Below are positions 1-10,134 of a DNA stretch of 15,408 nucleotides, one piece after another. Each line of letters starts with the position of its first letter. Position 1 is the stretch's first letter. Origin of the DNA: Actinomycetes bacterium. GTDB lineage: Bacteria > Actinomycetota > Acidimicrobiia > Acidimicrobiales > Acidimicrobiaceae. Both the position numbers and the translations under genes were made by a program. The notes beneath the pieces are model-generated. The model ran no database searches. It saw only the letters and a list, made by a program, of their open reading frames with translations, and had not been told where the DNA came from. The stretch spans positions 1 to 15,408 of the forward strand of contig JAJYFX010000010.1 of the NCBI GenBank assembly GCA_021785315.1. Reading direction: 5' to 3'.

Positions 1-262
1 AGAATCTTCCGTCTCTGAACACCTCTCACAGATCTGCCACTTACCGTTTTTCCCAAAGCTTTTTTTCGTACCCCAGATCGGAAAGTCGAGCTATTCCGTG
101 ATTGCCCTCTCCCAATCGTCTTTCCAACTGATGAAGCACTCATATAAATCCAGCTAAACCTTTCTGTCAGGCAATTTGCCTCCATTTCAAGTAAGCAAGC
201 CGCCTTGCGTCAAATTAATGACTTTCGGAAATCATAGCCAATGATTCATAGCCAGATGTATA

Positions 263-2734
263 TCACTCATCAATATCAACTCCAGTAAGCACTGGCGCAA
301 CCGAAGCTACTGTCTCGCCGGCCGTAAGATTGATGATGTGAACTCCCGTGGCATCCCTTCCCTGTAGAGCAACCTCGTGCACATTCGTTCGTATTGTTAT
401 CCCAGCCGACGATACCAAAAGAACCTCGTCATCTTCAGAAACGGTAAAGGCAGAAATAAGCTCGCCTTTTGCCTGCGTCAATCGAATAGCCCTAACCCCC
501 TGACCGCCTCTGCTCTGAGCTGTAAATAGGCTCACCTTGGTCCTTTTGCCGTATCCGCCCTCAGTCACAAGCAACACCTGTAGATCGTCTTGTGCAACCA
601 GACAATCTACAACTTCGTCTTTAAACCTCAGCTTCATTCCCCGGACACCCGATGCGTCTCGGCCTACTGACCTAACTTCCTCGAGTGAAAAACGAATTGC
701 TGAACCCATCCTTGAAAACATCAACAGATCGACAACCTTGGGGGCAACAATGACCCTAACCAATTCATCGCCATCTCTCAAGGAAAGAGCTATGAAACCG
801 TCACGCCGGGATTTGTCATACTCCGAAAACACCGTCTTCTTAACCAACCCAGCCTTGGTGACGAATACCAAAAAGGTCTCGTCGTCATACGACCTCGTAT
901 CAAGCACGGTTGCAATTGTTTCGCCCGGTGAGAGTGGCAAAAGGTTTACAATCGCCGTTCCTCGCGCTGTCCTATCTTTGACCGGGATTTCATGAACCTT
1001 GAGACGGTACACCTTCCCCAAGTTGGAAAAGAACAGAAGATATGAATGAGTCATTGTATTTATAACCTGGGTCACCAGATCTTCCTCTTTGACTTTGGCG
1101 CCCTTCACTCCCTTGCCGCCGCGGCCCTGTGTTCTAAACGCATCCGAGGACATGGCTTTGATATAACCAGACTTGGTCATCATCACAACCATCGGCTCAT
1201 CTTCAATCAGATCCTCAAGACCGATTTCACCAATATCGTTGGTGACTTCCGTACGTCTCGGCTCGGCGAATTCCTCCTTGATCGCTCTCAATTCAGTCTT
1301 GATGACTTCATGGAGCCTCGTAGGATCCGCGAGGATGGCTTCAAGTTCGGCAATTGTTACCAAAAGGACAGCCATTTCATTCTCGAGTTCGGATCGTCCT
1401 AGCCTTGTCAACCGCCCAAGGGTCATATCGAGGATATGGTTGGCCTGGATCTCAGAGAATAGAAATGGCGCGGCCATCAACCCGCTTCGTGCTGCCGCCC
1501 GGTCATCCGAACCTCTGATCAAGGCAATGACGGCATCCAGTTGATCTATACAGCGGAGAAGGCCCTCAACTATATGCGCACGTTCCCTGGCTTTGCGCAG
1601 CCGCGTTTGAGTCCGCCGGGTAACCACTTCTACCTGATGAATTACATACGCCGTGAGTGCTTGAGAAAGGTTGAGGGTTCGCGGGATCCCGTCGACCAGC
1701 GCGAGCATGTTGACCGCGAACGATCCTTGCATCGGCGTGTATTTAAAGAGATTGTTCAGTACAACGTTGGGATTGGCATCGCGCTTCAGATCGATAACAA
1801 GTTTGTTGACCCGGCCAGCTGAGTCGTTTTGAGTCTCCCTGATTCCGTCAAGAACCTTGGAGTTTACAAGCTCGGCAATCTTGCGTTCAATCTGCTCCAC
1901 AGATGTCTGATATGGAATTTCAGTTACCACTATGCGGTAGCCACCGGTTTTGGTAGTTTCGATATTGGCTACTGCCCGAGTTTTGATTGACCCTCGGCCT
2001 GTTCGATAGGCATCATGGATTCCCTGCCGTCCAAAAATCTGACCGCCGGTAGGAAAATCCGGGCCGTGAACAAAGGCCATCAATTCATCTGGGGTAGCCG
2101 TTGGATTGTCGATCAAATGGATCGTCGCATCTATGACTTCAGCAAGGTTGTGAGGCGGGATATTTGTCGCCATGCCAACGGCTATTCCTTGCGAACCGTT
2201 CACCAGGAGGTTTGGAAATCTCGATGGAAGCACTTCCGGCTCTTGTTCAGAACCGTCGTAGTTGGCAACGAAATCCACCGTGCCTTCATCAATGCCAGCC
2301 ATCAGCTGAAGACTTATCGGCGCCAGTCGGCATTCCGTATATCTCGAAGCCGCTGGACCGGTGTCCGGATCGGGCGAGCCGAAGTTGCCATGGCCGTCAA
2401 TCAGAGGGTGCCTAAGCGAAAAGTCTTGCACCATTCTGGCGAGAGCGTCGTAAATCGCCGAATCGCCATGGGGGTGGAATTTTCCCATCACGTCGCCGAC
2501 TACTTTGGAGCACTTGACGTGTGGCCGGTCCGGCCTCATGCCTTCCGAGAACATCGAATACAAGATCCGTCTGTGGACGGGCTTTAGACCGTCCCGCGCA
2601 TCGGGAAGAGCTCTGGAGACGATCACCGACATTGAGTACTCCAAGAAAGAGCGCTCCATCTCCTCTTGTATTTCGATCGGTTCGATTACCCCAACAAATA
2701 GCCCGTTGGGATCATTTCTGTTATCAGGACTCAA
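263..2734 (-). CDS. gyrA: DNA gyrase subunit A
   Basis: This is the breakage-reunion subunit of DNA gyrase, which works with GyrB (encoded just upstream) to introduce negative supercoils ahead of replication forks. At 823 residues it has normal family length. The N-terminal winged-helix/tower core carries the catalytic tyrosine Tyr132 in [10 protein letters not shown]. The quinolone-binding helix reads GDSAIYD (residues 90-96), so the drug-contact residues are Ser92 and Asp96, the usual sensitive type. A coiled-coil and tower region follows, then the C-terminal DNA-wrapping beta-pinwheel, which opens with a GyrA box QGRGGKG (536-542) typical of true gyrase rather than topoisomerase IV. The start is TTG at 2732-2734: an in-frame TAA lies 15 nt upstream, a Shine-Dalgarno AGAGG sits 7 nt before the TTG, and the first internal Met (residue 26) would remove conserved sequence. 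The gene begins 22 nt after the gyrB stop, so the two are co-transcribed. The ORF is intact, with no intein. Confidence 0.98.
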   Translation of the reverse strand: MSPDNRNDPNGLFVGVIEPIEIQEEMERSFLEYSMSVIVSRALPDARDGLKPVHRRILYSMFSEGMRPDRPHVKCSKVVGDVMGKFHPHGDSAIYDALARMVQDFSLRHPLIDGHGNFGSPDPDTGPAASRYTECRLAPISLQLMAGIDEGTVDFVANYDGSEQEPEVLPSRFPNLLVNGSQGIAVGMATNIPPHNLAEVIDATIHLIDNPTATPDELMAFVHGPDFPTGGQIFGRQGIHDAYRTGRGSIKTRAVANIETTKTGGYRIVVTEIPYQTSVEQIERKIAELVNSKVLDGIRETQNDSAGRVNKLVIDLKRDANPNVVLNNLFKYTPMQGSFAVNMLALVDGIPRTLNLSQALTAYVIHQVEVVTRRTQTRLRKARERAHIVEGLLRCIDQLDAVIALIRGSDDRAAARSGLMAAPFLFSEIQANHILDMTLGRLTRLGRSELENEMAVLLVTIAELEAILADPTRLHEVIKTELRAIKEEFAEPRRTEVTNDIGEIGLEDLIEDEPMVVMMTKSGYIKAMSSDAFRTQGRGGKGVKGAKVKEEDLVTQVINTMTHSYLLFFSNLGKVYRLKVHEIPVKDRTARGTAIVNLLPLSPGETIATVLDTRSYDDETFLVFVTKAGLVKKTVFSEYDKSRRDGFIALSLRDGDELVRVIVAPKVVDLLMFSRMGSAIRFSLEEVRSVGRDASGVRGMKLRFKDEVVDCLVAQDDLQVLLVTEGGYGKRTKVSLFTAQSRGGQGVRAIRLTQAKGELISAFTVSEDDEVLLVSSAGITIRTNVHEVALQGRDATGVHIINLTAGETVASVAPVLTGVDIDE

Positions 2735-2756
2735 TTCGTTTCCTCTTTATTACGAG

Positions 2757-4778
<2,022 letters not shown>

Positions 4779-4783
4779 TCAGT

Positions 4784-5131
4784 CTAGCCGAATTGCCTAA
4801 AACGTCGGGCATAACTGGCTCCGGTTTTAACTTCTAATTTGTCCACTACCTGCATCTTTAGAAAACCATTGATGAGATTTGCGATCGACGGGCTACTAAG
4901 CGACAACTCTTTTGCAACTGTTGCGTTTGCTGCCGCAACTATTAACGATCTGCCCTCTATTGACAACGGCTTGCTCTGTGTCGCCAAATACGGGCCAACA
5001 ATGTCCCGCCACCTATCGAACACTTCATGGGTGGAGGTGTTCGCGGGCATTCTCATGGATTTTGCCAGCGATTGGAGAGTTTCATCTATGCGTGGAATTT
5101 CTTCGTCGTCGGGTTTCTTTATCAAATACAT
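4784..5131 (-). CDS. dciA: DciA-like (DUF721) replicative helicase loader/recruiter
   Basis: This small protein of 115 residues belongs to the DUF721 family, now named DciA, which is known to recruit or load the replicative helicase DnaB in bacteria lacking DnaC or DnaI. The diagnostic region is residues 36-80: a tryptophan followed by IVG (WRDIVGPYLA, 41-50), then a PLSIEGRSLIV strand and a VAKEL helix start. The N-terminal 35 residues are polar and probably flexible. It lies between recF (39 bp) and gyrB (53 bp), the usual actinobacterial position (the Rv0004 slot in Mycobacterium tuberculosis). This supports the family call despite low sequence conservation. The ribosome-binding site is weak (GAG 5 nt before the ATG). 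Helicase loading is inferred from the family and was not seen directly. Confidence 0.85.
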   Translation of the reverse strand: MYLIKKPDDEEIPRIDETLQSLAKSMRMPANTSTHEVFDRWRDIVGPYLATQSKPLSIEGRSLIVAAANATVAKELSLSSPSIANLINGFLKMQVVDKLEVKTGASYARRFRQFG

Positions 5132-5170
5132 GACAGCTCGATATCGTCTGAAACTAAAGAACCGCTCACA

Positions 5171-6256
5171 CTAAATGGTATCAATTATCGCTCCGCTTTT
5201 TATATGTATTTCAACTGTCGGTTCGATAGTTTTTGGGATATTTCCCGTCGTAGTCAAGATTGTCTGAGCCGCCGATACGGAGCCAAGAATTGCTTCGCTG
5301 CGTTGGGTGTCAAGCTCTGAAAATACGTCATCGAGCAGAAGAATCGGATCTTCGTTCTCCTTATCCTTGTAGAGTGAGTGAAATGCTACCTTAAGGGCGT
5401 ACGCAGCGGTTCTTTGCTCCCCTTGCGAGCCATTGTGCCTAACCGGGTGGCCGTCTAAATCTATCTCCAATTCGTCTCTGTGGGGCCCAGTACCGTTCAC
5501 TTGCCTTCTTAAGTCATCCTTCCTGCCGCCAACCAGCTCTTGATAGAGGTCTCCAGTCCAACTGCAGTTGTAAGTCAGCGTCAATAACTCTCTGCCTCGG
5601 GAGATGCTTCTGTACGCATCAGCGACATAGGGCGCGATCATAGCCAGCAAATCACGTCTCAGCTCAACCAGCTTCGAACCATAGAGTCCTAGTTGCTGAT
5701 CCCAAACATCCAAGGTGGAAGCAACGTCTGGGCTAAGTTGCCCGCCGCTTTGTTTTAGAAGCATTCCCCTTTGTCTCAATATCTTTTCCACATTGGAAAT
5801 AATCGATGCTCCTCTTGGAAAAAGCATCGAGACACATTGGTCTAGAAAATCCCGTCTGAGCGAAGGAGCTCCCCGCACCACCTCTATATCTTGAGCTGCG
5901 AATACCGTTACCGGAATCGTCTTGCTGATATCAGAAATTTTCGAAAGTGGTTGCTTGTTTAGCGTGAAGCGGTCCCGCCCACCCTTTTTCATCGATGCCT
6001 CAACAAGAATTTCCCGATTGGCTGAACTCTCGAAATTTCCTCGAATTATGGCTTCGGCCCCCGTGTAACCAATCATGGCTTCTTTGGAAGCTCCCCGGAA
6101 AGACTTTTTCGTTGCAAGGAAATTTATCGCTTCCAACAACGACGTCTTGCCTTGCCCGTTGCCTCCGATTATCACAATCGCGCCGGCTGACTTCGGCTCA
6201 AAAATCAAGTCTTTGTAGTTACGGAATTCGTGAAGTTCAAGCCTTTTGATGAACAT
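5171..6256 (-). CDS. recF: RecF recombination/replication-gap repair ATPase
   Basis: RecF is an SMC/ABC-like ATPase that binds single-strand gap junctions with RecO and RecR and helps load RecA. The protein is 361 residues, normal length. It begins with the family-typical MFIKRLELHEFRNYKDL. Walker A is GGNGQGKTS (31-39). The TGPHRDEL segment (256-263), the ABC signature region SQGEQRT (277-283) and Walker B with D-loop ILLLDDVFSELD (305-316) are all present in order, so the ATPase should be active. The ATG start has AGG 8 nt upstream. It begins 21 bp after the dnaN stop, and co-transcription is expected. The dnaN-recF-DUF721-gyrB order is the standard actinobacterial one. Confidence 0.97.
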   Translation of the reverse strand: MFIKRLELHEFRNYKDLIFEPKSAGAIVIIGGNGQGKTSLLEAINFLATKKSFRGASKEAMIGYTGAEAIIRGNFESSANREILVEASMKKGGRDRFTLNKQPLSKISDISKTIPVTVFAAQDIEVVRGAPSLRRDFLDQCVSMLFPRGASIISNVEKILRQRGMLLKQSGGQLSPDVASTLDVWDQQLGLYGSKLVELRRDLLAMIAPYVADAYRSISRGRELLTLTYNCSWTGDLYQELVGGRKDDLRRQVNGTGPHRDELEIDLDGHPVRHNGSQGEQRTAAYALKVAFHSLYKDKENEDPILLLDDVFSELDTQRSEAILGSVSAAQTILTTTGNIPKTIEPTVEIHIKSGAIIDTI

Positions 6257-6277
6257 GCGCTCAGCCTATAAAAATGG

Positions 6278-7381
6278 CTAGAACCTAATTGGCATCAGAA
6301 GGTAGGTATAACTGTTGTCGTCAACATTGGAGATGCATGCCGCTTTGTTCATCTCTGTAAATTCCATCGACACCCTGTCTGAAACAACTCCTTCGGCTCC
6401 ATCTAGAAGTAGATCGGGGTCGAACGCGATTGTGAACGGCTCTCCGATGAACACGCCGTCTAGGTCTTCTGTGGCTTGACCTACTTGTGGAGATCTAACA
6501 CTCAACTTCACTGAACTCTCTTCTATATCCATCCGCATATGTGTTATTTCCCTGTTTTCCTTCGCCATGATTCTTAGCCTTCTCACCGATTCCAAAAATG
6601 ACTTTTTGTCGATGACAAGTCTTTTTGGGTATGAGGCTTGCATAATTTGGCGGTAGTCCCGATACTTCTCTTCGATAAGTCTCGTGGTCAGGCTTATTCT
6701 GCCAATCTTGAACATGGCGTCTTTGTTGCCGATTTCGACAGACAGGTGGTCTGAAGGGTTTTGCTGATAGCTTAGAATCCTCTCCAATTCACTCAGAGCC
6801 CGCGCCGGAACAATCACTTCTCCGTCTGCGCTAAGCACGTTCATGCCGGCTATGTCCCTGATCGCAAGCCTCATACCGTCTGTAGCTACCATCCGCAGAC
6901 CGTCCGTTACCGCAGAAAACAGAACGCCGGTGTACATTACGTCTCTCGCGTCATCTTTGGCTGCAGCTCGAATTACCTGCCTCAGGCCCTCTTTGAAACT
7001 TTCTTCATTGACAGTCACCATATTCCCCGCTGGGCTTTTAATGAAGGGGGGCTCTGTATCAAAAAAGGTTTGGATTATGAATTTTGACCGCCCGCCCACC
7101 ACTTCAGCTGATGCATCGTCGGAGGCAAATTCGACAGTTCCGTCAGGAAGGGATTTTATAAGATTTGTGGTTAGGGCAGATGGCAATATGGCTGTCCCGT
7201 CTTCCGTTCCCATAACGGGAAGAGATACTTCAATCAAAAGATCTAAGTCTTTTCCGGAAATCTGGAGGAGAGACCCGTCTAGCGACAGCCTTACCCCGGG
7301 AGTCATGCCGGAGCGAGACGGAGCTCTTCCCGCTATGTTCAGTGCTTCAAAAAGAGCGTCTTTCTCGCAGTGAAATTTCAC
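6278..7381 (-). CDS. dnaN: DNA polymerase III beta subunit (sliding clamp)
   Basis: This is the ring-shaped processivity clamp that tethers polymerase III and other clamp-binding proteins to DNA. Its 367 residues cover three repeated clamp folds of about 120 residues each. The chain starts MKFHCEKDALFEALNIAGRA and ends in the conserved C-terminal YLLMPIRF, which lines the partner-binding pocket. The start codon is GTG at 7379-7381: a TGA in frame lies six nt upstream, an AAAGG ribosome-binding site precedes it by 7 nt, and no Met occurs before residue 26. It is separated from dnaA by 240 bp holding a large inverted repeat, so it may have its own promoter or be subject to read-through control. 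It heads the tight dnaN-recF-dciA-gyrB-gyrA cluster. Confidence 0.97.
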   Translation of the reverse strand: MKFHCEKDALFEALNIAGRAPSRSGMTPGVRLSLDGSLLQISGKDLDLLIEVSLPVMGTEDGTAILPSALTTNLIKSLPDGTVEFASDDASAEVVGGRSKFIIQTFFDTEPPFIKSPAGNMVTVNEESFKEGLRQVIRAAAKDDARDVMYTGVLFSAVTDGLRMVATDGMRLAIRDIAGMNVLSADGEVIVPARALSELERILSYQQNPSDHLSVEIGNKDAMFKIGRISLTTRLIEEKYRDYRQIMQASYPKRLVIDKKSFLESVRRLRIMAKENREITHMRMDIEESSVKLSVRSPQVGQATEDLDGVFIGEPFTIAFDPDLLLDGAEGVVSDRVSMEFTEMNKAACISNVDDNSYTYLLMPIRF

Positions 7382-7431
7382 AACTCAACCTTTCTTGTTC
7401 TATAGAAAAAGCTAATAATTGTAGTAGGTGC

Positions 7432-7516
7432 TGTGAATTGTGGAAAAGATACTGAAAATCCTGATGAAGAGTGTAAATCAGTTAGGAACAAAAATATATC
7501 TTTTCCACAATTCACA
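7432..7516. repeat. Perfect 20-bp inverted repeat between dnaA and dnaN
   Basis: The left arm at 7432-7451 and right arm at 7497-7516 are exact reverse complements over 20 bp, separated by 45 bp. Each arm contains TTTTCCACA (on the minus strand at 7439-7447, on the plus strand at 7501-7509), one mismatch from the DnaA box TTATCCACA, and the two copies face each other. The arms lie in the dnaA-dnaN gap, so a dnaA read-through transcript could fold into a long stem-loop before the dnaN ribosome-binding site. No run of U follows, so it does not look like a simple terminator. A further near-box TTATCAACA sits at 7609-7617. The role as a second origin element or a dnaN regulatory site is inference. 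Confidence 0.85.
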
Positions 7517-7621
7517 CAACTGAGAAACCCTCGCCTGTGGAATCGATTGAATAAGTCGACGTTAATCAACAACGAATTCACAGCTTTACCACAGTGTCAT
7601 ACACATGGTTATCAACACTTG

Positions 7622-9082
7622 TCAGTACCCTCCGCGAACCCGAGACAAGATTTCGGATACCTGGTTGTACACCTCGCGGTTGTGAGACATCAAAGTCTCG
7701 ATTTTTTCAACGGAGTGCATGACTGTGGTGTGGTCCTTGTCGCCAAAAGCTTTGCCGATTGCTGGGTAACTCAAGTCTGTAAGTTCCCTAACCACATACA
7801 TAGCCACTTGTCGCGCGACAACCAGCGGTCTCTTGCGGGAAACGCCTTTTAGCTCGTCGACGGTGAACCCGAAGGTCGACGCGGTAGTGGAGATAATTGA
7901 GGAGGCTGTGATCTCATTCCCTTGTTGGGAGGAGATGATGTCGGCCAGGACTTCCTGAGCCATGGAAAGATTGATTGGAGCCCCGTACAGTCTTGAAAAA
8001 GCACACACCCGTGTAAGTGCCCCTTCGAGTTCGCGAATATTATCCTTCACGCTTTCAGCGATGAATTCCGAAACATCGTTCGGTATGTTGAAGTGGCTGC
8101 CGTCCATCTTTTTACGAATTATGGCCAAGCGTGTTTCTATCTCCGGAGGCTGGACGTCCGTGATCAGACCAGAAAGAAAGCGGCTTCTCAAACGGTCCTC
8201 CAGAGTCGCAATAGCCTTCGGAGGTCGGTCCGATGTAAGAACGATCTGTTTCGAAGCACCATAAAGGGAGTTGAAGGTGTAGAAAAACTCTTCCTGGAGA
8301 GATTCGCGGTTCTCGATGAACTGCACGTCGTCAACTAGGAGAATGTCGCACTCGCGGTACCGCTTTTTGAATGACTGGGTGGCATTGTTCCTTATCGCGT
8401 CGACGAACTCATTCAAAAATGTTTCCGTTGAAACATATCTGACATGTTTATCGGGATAGTTTTCCCGCGCGTAATTGCCAATTGCATGCAAGAGATGGGT
8501 CTTGCCAAGACCAGCCCCACCGTGGATGAAAAGAGGGTTGTACGACTTTGAAGGGGTCTCTGCTACCGAGAGGGCGGCTGCGTGCGCAAACCTGTTGGAT
8601 GCGCCTATGACGAATGATTCAAAGGTATACCTCGGATCCAGAGGTGAAGACTCTTGATATCTTTGTTTGGGGCGGCGCGGGGTATCCGCTTCTACTGCGC
8701 TAAAAAGGCCATCTGAGTTGTGGCGTTTTCCTGATCCAGCGGCACTGCGGCTCGTAACGGGTTCCAAATAGGATTGGTCCCTGTATGCCGGATAATCGTC
8801 AAGATTATTCGATAAGACAACTTCGGTCTGGGGCTTTGGAATTGCGGATATTTCAATGAAATAGCTGTCTTCGGCGGAAGTTGTGAGTGAATCCTGAATA
8901 AGGCCCATAAAACGATTTTGAATTCGCTCCTTCACCAACTGGCTCGGAGCATTTAGAACCAAGGTGTTGCCTTGGAGCGACACCGGTTCGATCGCCTCAA
9001 ACCAAGCTTTCCATGTAGATTCCGGAAGCTGTTGTTTGAGTGATTCAGTGCAAGTTATCCACAGTCTTGATGCATCATTCAT
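7622..9082 (-). CDS. dnaA: Chromosomal replication initiator protein DnaA
   Basis: DnaA binds DnaA boxes at oriC, oligomerises with ATP and opens the origin. From the ATG at 9080-9082 the protein has 486 residues. Domain I (about 1-85) carries the Trp-containing helices for helicase and self contacts. A variable linker follows to about residue 145. The AAA+ domain has Walker A GGAGLGKTH (188-196), Walker B ILLVDDVQF (247-255) and a sensor II region NIRELEGAL (348-356). Domain IV ends with the box-recognising signature DHTTVMHSVEKI (450-461). I prefer the ATG to a TTG five codons upstream (9097) because GGGG lies 9 nt before the ATG and the TTG has no ribosome-binding site. A perfect DnaA box (9055-9063) lies within the first codons and more lie in the 5' leader, suggesting autorepression. 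Confidence 0.98.
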   Translation of the reverse strand: MNDASRLWITCTESLKQQLPESTWKAWFEAIEPVSLQGNTLVLNAPSQLVKERIQNRFMGLIQDSLTTSAEDSYFIEISAIPKPQTEVVLSNNLDDYPAYRDQSYLEPVTSRSAAGSGKRHNSDGLFSAVEADTPRRPKQRYQESSPLDPRYTFESFVIGASNRFAHAAALSVAETPSKSYNPLFIHGGAGLGKTHLLHAIGNYARENYPDKHVRYVSTETFLNEFVDAIRNNATQSFKKRYRECDILLVDDVQFIENRESLQEEFFYTFNSLYGASKQIVLTSDRPPKAIATLEDRLRSRFLSGLITDVQPPEIETRLAIIRKKMDGSHFNIPNDVSEFIAESVKDNIRELEGALTRVCAFSRLYGAPINLSMAQEVLADIISSQQGNEITASSIISTTASTFGFTVDELKGVSRKRPLVVARQVAMYVVRELTDLSYPAIGKAFGDKDHTTVMHSVEKIETLMSHNREVYNQVSEILSRVRGGY

Positions 9083-9305
9083 ATTTGAAAACCCCAAGAT
9101 GGAAGATGGTTATCCACAGCTTTATCCATATCTGTGCAAAACTTATCCATAGGTAAATTGAACATCGAATATGAATAACAAGGTAGAAATTCCATAAAAC
9201 TTAAATAGCCCGAAAGCAGAAGCCTAAAATTATATATAGCCCTCATTGATATTGTAACACCCGCCAAAATATCGTTTTACCAGGAATTTCAGAAAGTTAT
9301 CCCCA
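9055..9305 (+). other. oriC DnaA-box cluster upstream of dnaA
   Basis: Five DnaA boxes are visible, all in the same orientation on the plus strand. TTATCCACA occurs perfectly at 9055-9063 (inside the first codons of dnaA) and at 9110-9118. TTATCCATA, one mismatch, occurs at 9122-9130 and 9143-9151. TTATCCCCA occurs at 9297-9305. Start-to-start spacings of 12 and 21 bp for the middle three place them near the same face of the helix. The cluster adjoins dnaA, marks the divergence point of all genes in the window, and is followed by an AT-rich stretch. Together these make it the best origin candidate. Family knowledge: Mycobacterium and Streptomyces keep oriC between dnaA and dnaN instead, so the strong boxes here are on the opposite side of dnaA. 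Confidence 0.85.
9229..9257 (-). promoter_or_regulatory. Probable dnaA promoter
   Basis: On the minus strand a consensus -10 box TATAAT lies at 9229-9234, preceded after exactly 17 bp by TTACAA at 9252-9257, a weak -35. Transcription would begin near 9222 and give a leader of about 140 nt that includes the DnaA boxes at 9143-9151, 9122-9130 and 9110-9118. Boxes downstream of the start site would allow DnaA to block its own transcription. The -10 is convincing; the -35 is poor. Confidence 0.5.
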
Positions 9306-9320
9306 GTTGAAACCTCTATC

Positions 9321-9400
9321 ATATACGCGAATTTCTTGAAAATAAAGGAATTCTTGATTTGTTAAAATTTGTTTAGTTATACATGGTACTGTATTAGAAT
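9321..9400. other. AT-rich stretch, candidate DNA unwinding element
   Basis: Counting bases by hand gives about 24% G+C for 9321-9400 and about 18% (9 of 50) for 9331-9380, far below the surrounding sequence. It begins 15 bp after the last DnaA-like box (9297-9305) and no coding frame of interest crosses it. Its position beside the DnaA-box cluster fits the duplex-opening region of an origin. The leftward stretch 9152-9240 is also AT-rich and is the alternative. The unwinding role is inference. Confidence 0.5.
9354..9382 (+). promoter_or_regulatory. Possible rpmH operon promoter
   Basis: TTGATT at 9354-9359 and TTATAC at 9377-9382 are separated by 17 bp and face rpmH. An overlapping alternative is TTGTTT at 9369-9374 with TATTAG at 9392-9397, also with a 17-bp spacer. 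Either would leave a leader of roughly 220-240 nt before the rpmH ATG. Because the segment is very AT-rich, chance matches are likely. Confidence 0.35.
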
Positions 9401-9625
9401 TCCAGAGAACGTGCGCACGAATGTCTCGCATCGAAGCATTCTCGGGCTTGCTTTTGAAGGGATTTGGGCATCTTGCTTAGCGGTGTACTTAAGTGCAAAC
9501 ACGGCTTAGTTTGGCCGAATGAATATATGCAGCCGACTAGAATCTTGGAACTTGTATTGCGAAGATCCGATAGTGCCGAATTATTACAGACTATGGGCGT
9601 ATCGGACCTGATGAGCGGAGCGTAA
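9401..9625 (+). other. rpmH upstream leader region, no gene recognised
   Basis: This 225-bp stretch between the AT-rich segment and rpmH has no convincing coding frame; only very short frames without ribosome-binding sites occur. It holds a 10-bp palindrome CGTGCGCACG at 9410-9419. It also holds a 7-bp inverted repeat, TCCGATA at 9566-9572 with TATCGGA at 9600-9606, whose left arm partly overlaps a competing pair ATAGT (9570-9574) with ACTAT (9590-9594). If transcribed from the putative upstream promoter it forms the 5' untranslated region of the rpmH operon. Confidence 0.4.
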
Positions 9626-9760
9626 ATGAAGCGTACCTTCCAACCTAACAACAGAAAAAAAGCCAAAAAACATGGCTTCAGACATCGTATGGCAACCAGA
9701 GCCGGGCGCGCGATCTTGAAAGCCCGTCGTCTAAAGGGTCGTACACGCCTATCGGCGTAG
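9626..9760 (+). CDS. rpmH: 50S ribosomal protein L34
   Basis: This very small basic protein of 44 residues starts [19 protein letters not shown] and ends [14 protein letters not shown], matching the L34 family throughout: the KRTFQP start, the [16 protein letters not shown] core and the RRLKGR tail. It is a component of the large ribosomal subunit. The ATG is preceded by GGAG with a 5-nt spacer. It is the first gene of the rightward cluster and lies 8 bp from rnpA, the near-universal rpmH-rnpA pairing next to oriC. There is no N-terminal extension and no sign of damage. Confidence 0.98.
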   Translation: MKRTFQPNNRKKAKKHGFRHRMATRAGRAILKARRLKGRTRLSA

Positions 9761-9768
9761 GAGTTCAG

Positions 9769-10110
9769 TTGGTTAATTCTGGTGGTGTTCTGCCACTTAG
9801 CTCGAAAAAATCCTTTCGGAAGCTAGCCGAGCAGGGTAAAAGAGCAAGATCAGGGAGTTTGAGCCTTATTTACAGGCTTGATGAAAGCCAGGATACTATA
9901 AATGTTGCATATTCAGTTGGGAAAAAGGTTGGCAAGGCAGTTGTTCGTAACAAGATTAAAAGAAGACTTCGTTCGTTAGTTCGGGACTGTTCCGATCAGC
10001 TCCTTGGAGGTGATTACCTGGTGATAGTTTCACCAAAGGTGGTCAGCTCGCGGTTTAGCGAATTAAGAGATGAGATGAAGGCAATTTTGCCTCTAAAGGG
10101 TAGGCCGTGA
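9769..10110 (+). CDS. rnpA: Ribonuclease P protein component
   Basis: This is the protein subunit of RNase P, which binds the catalytic RNA and helps it remove 5' leaders from precursor tRNAs. It has 113 residues. The hallmark RNR region is VGKKVGKAVVRNKIKRRLR (50-68), in which Arg60-Asn61 and the Lys/Arg run that follows bind RNA. The middle position of the usual RNR motif is filled by lysine (R-N-K). The start is TTG at 9769, with AGGAG at 9759-9763 overlapping the rpmH stop codon and a 5-nt spacer. There is no ATG near the expected N-terminus. Close coupling to rpmH suggests one transcript. Confidence 0.95.
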   Translation: MVNSGGVLPLSSKKSFRKLAEQGKRARSGSLSLIYRLDESQDTINVAYSVGKKVGKAVVRNKIKRRLRSLVRDCSDQLLGGDYLVIVSPKVVSSRFSELRDEMKAILPLKGRP

Positions 10111-10134
10111 CCTTGGGGATGGTGGATTGAACAG

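Noticed and set aside
1..262. tRNA genes downstream of gyrA, as in some actinobacteria
   Set aside because: I could not find a cloverleaf, a T-loop signature or a CCA end on either strand.
2015..2587. Long open frame on the plus strand opposite gyrA (190 codons)
   Set aside because: It is antisense to the conserved GyrA catalytic core, shows no family resemblance and has no ribosome-binding site; it is a shadow of gyrA.
6843..7373. Plus-strand open frame of 176 codons opposite dnaN
   Set aside because: It lies wholly within dnaN on the other strand and has no recognisable motif.
9083..9097. TTG at 9095-9097 as the dnaA start
   Set aside because: No ribosome-binding site precedes it, whereas the ATG at 9080-9082 has GGGG at suitable distance and gives a normal DnaA N-terminus.
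9098..9666. Short open frames in the origin region on the minus strand
   Set aside because: They overlap DnaA boxes, the AT-rich stretch and rpmH in antisense, have no motif and no ribosome-binding site, and are best explained as chance frames.
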